Below the pieces are notes generated by a model, which was given only the letters and a program-made list of their open reading frames with translations, did not search any database and was not told the DNA's origin. A stretch of 55,526 nt of DNA, taken from NCBI GenBank assembly GCA_039183635.1, contig JBCDBL010000008.1:1-55526 (forward strand), given 5' to 3'. Shown one piece after another: positions 51,636 to 55,526 of the stretch; position 1 is the first letter of the stretch, and each line of letters begins with the position of its first letter. Position numbers and translations under genes: made by a program. This DNA comes from JBCDBL01 sp039183635. Lineage in GTDB: Bacteria > Pseudomonadota > Alphaproteobacteria > Caulobacterales > Parvularculaceae.

Positions 51636-52331
51636 ATGTCTGACCACACCCGTGAAGATTCGACATCCCTGTCGCAGGATGAAATTGAGCGGTTAAACAG
51701 CACAAAGATGGAAAATCTTGTAAAACCTGTTGCGCAGCTCAACGATCTTCGTCTTAACGGCGTCGATCATTCCGCCAGGCCCACTTGGAAGTTACGGGAA
51801 ACGATTGAATTTTACCGCGACATACTGGGTTTGCCGCTCGTACATACGATCTCTGCGCGCGGCTGGGGACCTGAGGGGCACCACGATTTTCTGCATTTCT
51901 TCTTTGACAGCGGAAAAGGAAGCACGATCGCCTTTTTTTATTATATAAATTCTGAGCCTACGGATCGGTACATTCCGGAGTTTCATCACTTTTTTACCGC
52001 AACCCACACCGCATGGGCGGTGGAGACGGAAGAGGAGCTGAAACGCTGGAAGGAGGTGTTGGAAAGCCGCGGCGTGGAAGTATCGCCCTACACCCGCCAT
52101 GAAATCCTTGAATCGATCTATTGCGTCGACCCGAACGGATATCCGGTCGAGATCACTCGCCGGCTTCGGGATATTGACCGCCTTGATGCGACGGATGCGG
52201 CGTTGACGCTTGAGGCGGCGATGCAGGTTGAAGACGAGGCCTTGGCGGCCGGCGGGCGCGTGCAGGACATCGATACGGTTTGGCGGCGCAAGGCGAAACT
52301 CGTCCAGGCTTGTCTGGCGGAGGCGAGCTGA
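51636..52331 (+). CDS. VOC superfamily protein, possible extradiol-type dioxygenase
   Basis: This 231-residue protein of the vicinal-oxygen-chelate fold has about 40 unrelated leading residues, then VDHSARPTWKLRETIEFYRDILGLPL. Candidate metal ligands are the His in GVDHSA (about residue 46), the His in TATHTAWAV (about 128) and the Glu in NGYPVEITRRL (about 173). Two His and one Glu is the iron or manganese triad of type I extradiol dioxygenases and of some glyoxalase-like enzymes. In this operon no other ring-cleaving enzyme is visible, so it is the best candidate for that step, although VOC proteins do other chemistry too. A C-terminal helical extension follows. Its stop overlaps the next gene's ATG. 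Confidence 0.75.
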   Translation: MSDHTREDSTSLSQDEIERLNSTKMENLVKPVAQLNDLRLNGVDHSARPTWKLRETIEFYRDILGLPLVHTISARGWGPEGHHDFLHFFFDSGKGSTIAFFYYINSEPTDRYIPEFHHFFTATHTAWAVETEEELKRWKEVLESRGVEVSPYTRHEILESIYCVDPNGYPVEITRRLRDIDRLDATDAALTLEAAMQVEDEALAAGGRVQDIDTVWRRKAKLVQACLAEAS

Positions 52332-52591
52332 TGGTGCGCGTCTATGTTCTAAAGGCGCCGGAGTTCATGCCGCTGGTCGAAACAGCGCGCAATATGTCCG
52401 GTTGCCGCATCAAGGATGACGGCAAGGATTACTTCGTCATCGAGTCCGATAGCGAAATCATCTTTAATCGGAAAGATATGAAGATGAAGCCTGCAGTCTG
52501 GTACGGCATATTCACCGGGGGACTGGATGGTGAAATCGTGGATTTTGGGCGAGAACAAGTGCGCGTGATCGGCACCAATCGCGCACTTTAA
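52331..52591 (+). CDS. Unrecognised small protein (86 aa) of the aromatic operon
   Basis: This 86-residue protein matches no family I recognise. It begins MVRVYVLKAPEFMPLVETAR and contains alternating charged strands (DDGKDYFVIESDSEIIFNRKDMKMK), then PAVWYGIFTGGLDGEIVDFG. It looks like a small beta-rich single-domain fold with one cysteine and no signal peptide. Its ATG shares bases with the stop of the VOC gene (TGATG), so its output is tied to that protein. It lies directly upstream of the FAD hydroxylase gene. A subunit or effector role for one of these enzymes is the natural hypothesis. Confidence 0.7.
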   Translation: MVRVYVLKAPEFMPLVETARNMSGCRIKDDGKDYFVIESDSEIIFNRKDMKMKPAVWYGIFTGGLDGEIVDFGREQVRVIGTNRAL

Positions 52592-52642
52592 ATCTCTTAA
52601 TATGGCGCCCGCAGGCGTCCTTCACGCCGGAAGGAGTATCAA

Positions 52643-53773
52643 ATGAGAGTCGCGATTATCGGCGGCGGTCCGGCCGGGCTTTATCTTTCTATTCTCCTGG
52701 CGCGTTGGGGCGTAACGCGAGATGTTGTGGTCTACGAACAAAATCCGCAGGATGCCACATACGGTTTTGGCGTCGGTCTTGCTGAAGGCGCTTTAAACAA
52801 GCTTGCAGCCGCTGATCAGGGCAGCCATGATGCGCTGACGGCGGCGTTATACTATTCAAGCAGCCAGGATATTGAAAACCCATCCGGCTTTTTGCGGCTT
52901 GAGACCGGCCTGAAAGCCGGCATGATCACGCGTTTGACGCTTTTGCAGGTGCTGCAAGCTGAGGTCGATAAAATCGGCCTTGATGTTCACTACAACGCCC
53001 GTATCGACGGGATCGATCATTTTGACGCTTATGATCTTGTGGTCGGGGCCGACGGGGCGAATTCTGTCATTCGCAATGATCTTGCCGAACATTTTGGCTG
53101 TGAACGTCACTTTTTACGCAATCGCTTCGCCTGGTACGGATTCGATAAGGCGCTGCCGTCGGCTTTGCGGTTCCGCAAACGGGGAGAGTCTGTTTTTATT
53201 GCGCATTACTATCCCTATACAGACAAAATGAGCACCTTTCTTATGGAGGTGGATGGGGACACGTGGGAACATCATGGTTTCGGCGATCTGTCAGACGCGG
53301 AGCGCAAAAGGATCAGCGAGGACGTTTTCGAAGATGTTTTGGACGGCGGGCGATTGATCGACAACAAGTCGGATTGGACGCGCTTCCACACGGTCCGCAA
53401 CCGGCGTTGGGTGAGCGATCGCGTGGCCCTTATCGGCGACGCTCTTTATCGCGGTCATTTCTCGATCGGCTCCGGCACGCGTCTTGCCATGCAAGATTCC
53501 ATAGGATTAGCCAAGGCCTTGAAAGAACGTCCCGATAATGTCGCCGCGGCTTTGCTGTCTTACGAAAGGGAGTGCGCGCCGAAGAAGGAAATGCTTATGG
53601 CGGCGGCGGAGAAAAGTTACAATTGGTATGAGGCGGTCCGTACAAAGATGGGGCTTCCCATTGCGGACTTTACATATGATTTCCTAACGCGAACCGGACG
53701 CATGTCGGAAGAGCGTTTGCGAATGTCTCTGCCGGATTTCATGAAAACCTATGATGACGCCCGAGCGATTTGA
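52643..53773 (+). CDS. FAD-dependent aryl-CoA monooxygenase-like protein (SdgC/salicylyl-CoA 5-hydroxylase type)
   Basis: This 376-residue class A flavoprotein monooxygenase has the FAD dinucleotide motif AIIGGGPAGLYLSILLARWG at residue 4, the DG motif LVVGADGANSVIRNDL and the GD motif VALIGDALYRGHFSIGSGTRLAMQDS. The phrases GFGVGLAEGALNKL, RFAWYGFDKALP and HFSIGSGTRLAMQDS read like salicylyl-CoA 5-hydroxylase and the N-terminal half of 2-aminobenzoyl-CoA monooxygenase. Such enzymes hydroxylate an aromatic CoA thioester. It lies between an aryl-acid ligase and a thioesterase, the ligase-hydroxylase-thioesterase order expected for this route. It would convert a salicylate-like CoA ester to a gentisyl-type one. 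Confidence 0.87.
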   Translation: MRVAIIGGGPAGLYLSILLARWGVTRDVVVYEQNPQDATYGFGVGLAEGALNKLAAADQGSHDALTAALYYSSSQDIENPSGFLRLETGLKAGMITRLTLLQVLQAEVDKIGLDVHYNARIDGIDHFDAYDLVVGADGANSVIRNDLAEHFGCERHFLRNRFAWYGFDKALPSALRFRKRGESVFIAHYYPYTDKMSTFLMEVDGDTWEHHGFGDLSDAERKRISEDVFEDVLDGGRLIDNKSDWTRFHTVRNRRWVSDRVALIGDALYRGHFSIGSGTRLAMQDSIGLAKALKERPDNVAAALLSYERECAPKKEMLMAAAEKSYNWYEAVRTKMGLPIADFTYDFLTRTGRMSEERLRMSLPDFMKTYDDARAI

Positions 53774-53795
53774 GCTTTTGCAGGAGGCGTTGGTA

Positions 53796-54266
53796 ATGAC
53801 CGAAGCAGCCTCACCCCGGGCGATCCCGATTGAGCGGATTGTTTCGCTTCACCCGTTTGTGGTCCGCCGGCGTATCGCATTTCGCGACTGCGATCCGGCT
53901 GGTATTGTTTATACGCCGCGCTTTTTCGATCCGATCGCCACGTCGGCTGTGGATCTGTTCATGATGGAGCAGATCGGACCGCCCGGCGAGCGGGATGAGG
54001 GATTCGACGGTCTCGGTTTTCCGGCGAAAGCTGTCAGTTTTGTCTTCCATAAAGGCGTCAGGCTTGGAGCGACGGTCGATATCGCCGTTGCGCCCGCCAA
54101 CATTGGCGAGACCAGCGTCACCCTTGACCTTAAATGCCATGACGCCGCCGGGGTGTTGCTTTTTGAAGCGTCCCTGACGCTCGTCTGTATCGACAGTAAA
54201 ACGTTCATTGCAACGCCGACGCCAGACGCGCTGCGCAGCAAGTTCAGAGCATATAGCAGTATTTGA
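53796..54266 (+). CDS. Hotdog-fold acyl-CoA thioesterase (4-hydroxybenzoyl-CoA type)
   Basis: This 156-residue hotdog thioesterase carries the family signature VRRRIAFRDCDPAGIVYTPRFFD, in which the Asp of CDPAGIVY is the catalytic residue in 4-hydroxybenzoyl-CoA thioesterases, followed by FVFHKGVRLGATVDIAVAPANIGETSVTLDL. It should release the free aromatic acid from its CoA ester. I chose ATG 53796, eight bases after AGGAGG; the open frame from 53751 overlaps the hydroxylase gene. The position after ligase and hydroxylase suggests it frees a dihydroxylated acid, such as a gentisate analogue, for ring opening. Confidence 0.85.
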   Translation: MTEAASPRAIPIERIVSLHPFVVRRRIAFRDCDPAGIVYTPRFFDPIATSAVDLFMMEQIGPPGERDEGFDGLGFPAKAVSFVFHKGVRLGATVDIAVAPANIGETSVTLDLKCHDAAGVLLFEASLTLVCIDSKTFIATPTPDALRSKFRAYSSI

Positions 54267-54277
54267 GGGGGGTTAAG

Positions 54278-55039
54278 ATGCACAAGCCTTATATCCGGGT
54301 AGGTCAGATCGTTCCAAGCTCCAACACCACGATGGAGACGGAAATCCCGGCGATGCTGAGGGCGCGCGAAGGTGTCCGGGATGAGCGCTTTACGTTTCAT
54401 TCAAGCCGTATGCGCATGAAAAAAGTAACGAAGGAGGAGCTTGAGGCGATGGACAAGGAGTCCCTGCGTTGCGCCGTCGAGCTCGCCGACGCCCGCGTCG
54501 ACGTCATGGGCTATGCATGTCTTGTCGCCATCATGTCCATGGGGCCCGGCTATCACCGGCAAAGCGAGCAAAATCTCACTGTCGCCGCCGGCGACGCGGG
54601 CGGCGATGCGCCCATCGTGACGTCGGCCGGGGCGCTGGTCGACGGGCTTCACGCCCTTGGCGCGCAAAAAATCTCCATCGTCACCCCTTATATGCGTCCC
54701 CTGACGGATCTGGTCGTACAGTACATCCAAAGCGAAGGCGTCGAGGTGATCGACAGCATCGCCCTTGAAATCCCAGACAATTTAGAGGTTGGACGGCGCG
54801 ATCCGATGCAGCTTGTCAAAGACGTCGAGGGATTGAACACCAAGGGCGCCGACGCCGTCGTTTTGTCAGCCTGCGTGCAGATGCCGTCCCTGCCCGCGAT
54901 TGAGGTCGTTCAGGACAAACTCGGTCTTCCTGTCACCTCCGCGGCGGCCTGCACCGCCTGGAAGATGTTGGACAGGCTGGGCCTTGAGCCCTGCGTCCCC
55001 GGCGCCGGCGCGATCCTTGCGGGGAGCCTTGGCGGCTAA
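54278..55039 (+). CDS. Maleate cis-trans isomerase
   Basis: This 253-residue Asp/Glu racemase-fold enzyme interconverts maleate and fumarate. The N-terminal VGQIVPSSNTTMETEIPAML, the first catalytic cysteine in DVMGYACLVAIMSMG, and the second in VVLSACVQMPSLPAIE are those of maleate isomerases such as NicE from nicotinate degradation. I chose ATG 54278, preceded by GAGGGGGG, over TTG 54263. It is the last gene of the operon, and its fumarate would enter the TCA cycle. This endpoint strongly suggests that the operon's pathway yields maleate, as gentisate (via maleylpyruvate) or 2,5-dihydroxypyridine routes do. Confidence 0.92.
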   Translation: MHKPYIRVGQIVPSSNTTMETEIPAMLRAREGVRDERFTFHSSRMRMKKVTKEELEAMDKESLRCAVELADARVDVMGYACLVAIMSMGPGYHRQSEQNLTVAAGDAGGDAPIVTSAGALVDGLHALGAQKISIVTPYMRPLTDLVVQYIQSEGVEVIDSIALEIPDNLEVGRRDPMQLVKDVEGLNTKGADAVVLSACVQMPSLPAIEVVQDKLGLPVTSAAACTAWKMLDRLGLEPCVPGAGAILAGSLGG

Positions 55040-55063
55040 ACGTCCGCTGCGGGCGAGAAGGTG

Positions 55064-55093
55064 TTGACGTTGGCGGCGGCGCTGGCGTTACAT
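55064..55093 (+). promoter_or_regulatory. Possible sigma-70 promoter of modA-like gene
   Basis: TTGACG (55064-55069) and TTACAT (55088-55093) are 18 bases apart and lie 57 bases before the modA-like ATG. This is a reasonable, unproven promoter match directly after the maleate isomerase gene. Confidence 0.4.
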
Positions 55094-55149
55094 GGGGCCT
55101 GAAACATGAACCCCGGGATTATCCCGCAAGCCGCCTGCACCGCCGTCCT

Positions 55150-55526
55150 ATGACCCGCTTTTGCGCTTTTGCGCTTTTTGTCCTCGCCCTGGCCCCTGGG
55201 CCTGCGTGCGCCGACGCCGCTCGCATCGCCGTCGCGGCGAATTTTCGAACAGTTCTCGCCGCCCTTCAGCCGGTTTTTGAGGAAGAGACCGCCCACGACA
55301 TAACCGTCGTGTCCGGATCGACGGGCAAGCTCTACGCTCAGATCGTCAACGGCGCGCCGTTCGACGTGTTTCTCGCCGCCGATCAAGCGCGCCCCTTGCG
55401 CCTTGAAGCGGACGGCCGCGCCGCGGGGCGGTTCACCTACGCCGTCGGCCGGCTTGTTCTGTGGGACCCGGCCGGCGTCGCCGTCGGGCCGGACCGGTTG
55501 CGGTCCGGGGAGGATCGCCGTCTCGC
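55150..55526 (+). CDS. modA: Molybdate ABC transporter substrate-binding protein, partial
   Basis: The open frame runs from ATG 55150 to the window edge without a stop and gives 125 residues. A signal peptide (RFCAFALFVLALAPGPACADA) precedes ARIAVAANFRTVLAALQPVF, TVVSGSTGKLYAQIVNGAPFDVFLAADQARP, and FTYAVGRLVLW. The serine pair in the SGSTG loop and in AAN-F are oxyanion-binding sites of ModA, which captures molybdate in the periplasm for ModBC. The C-terminal half is cut off. No ribosome site is evident. The gene is not obviously part of the aromatic operon; a promoter is proposed at 55064. Confidence 0.85.
   Translation, partial: MTRFCAFALFVLALAPGPACADAARIAVAANFRTVLAALQPVFEEETAHDITVVSGSTGKLYAQIVNGAPFDVFLAADQARPLRLEADGRAAGRFTYAVGRLVLWDPAGVAVGPDRLRSGEDRRL

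Overview
The window looks like part of an alphaproteobacterial chromosome. Supporting features are the YggT/FolD, GshB/YraN/RsmI/LpoA-like/TraB and HemW/RdgB gene groups, a K+-insensitive membrane pyrophosphatase, several TonB/lipoprotein-type exported proteins, a PuuR-like regulator, and a degenerate intergenic repeat of a type I associate with this class. I cannot name the genus.

Left arm, about 1-18 kb: an accessory catabolic region. It opens with the cut end of an IS481-like element. An aldehyde dehydrogenase of the 2-oxoglutarate-semialdehyde type and a GABA-type aminotransferase follow, facing a divergent XRE-cupin (PuuR-like) regulator across two tandem 18-bp inverted repeats. Next come a LuxR-type regulator, an MFS transporter, a second aldehyde dehydrogenase, a small membrane protein and a membrane-anchored cytochrome c. 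A converging operon encodes a Tat-exported NicA2-like flavin amine oxidase, a lipoprotein cytochrome c and an exported NTF2-like protein. A TonB receptor, a quinone-reductase-like flavoprotein, a dimethylglycine-dehydrogenase-like protein and formyl-THF deformylase complete the set. Four copies of TACCC-N7-GGTA lie only in the promoter regions of this set, suggesting one regulon, perhaps run by the LuxR protein. My reading is uptake and oxidation of an amine, possibly N-methylated, with electrons passed to periplasmic cytochromes, aldehydes oxidised in the cytosol, and C1 units handled by folate enzymes.

Middle, about 18-44 kb: mostly housekeeping. A probable 6S RNA with its own promoter lies beside a GNAT remnant. 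Then come a beta-propeller lipoprotein, tRNA-Ala(CGC), yggT-folD-argG, a SulP transporter, soluble and membrane pyrophosphatases flanking a DUF3857/transglutaminase protein, a HAD phosphatase, a TetR-controlled flavoprotein operon headed by a broken SDR gene, gshB, a BON protein, yraN-rsmI, an LpoA-like lipoprotein, TraB/GumN, hemW-rdgB, a DUF2975/HTH pair and rlmN.

Right arm, about 44.4-55 kb: a second catabolic region. It has a BKACE enzyme divergent from a LysR regulator, an FAH-family hydrolase divergent from a NahR/NodD-like LysR regulator, and then a seven-gene operon: alpha/beta hydrolase, EntE-like aryl-acid:AMP ligase, VOC protein, an unrecognised 86-aa protein, a salicylyl-CoA-hydroxylase-like flavoprotein, a hotdog thioesterase and maleate isomerase. 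This fits CoA-activated hydroxylation of an aromatic acid, thioester release, ring opening, hydrolysis to maleate and isomerisation to fumarate. No classical cupin gentisate dioxygenase is present. The window ends inside a modA-like gene.
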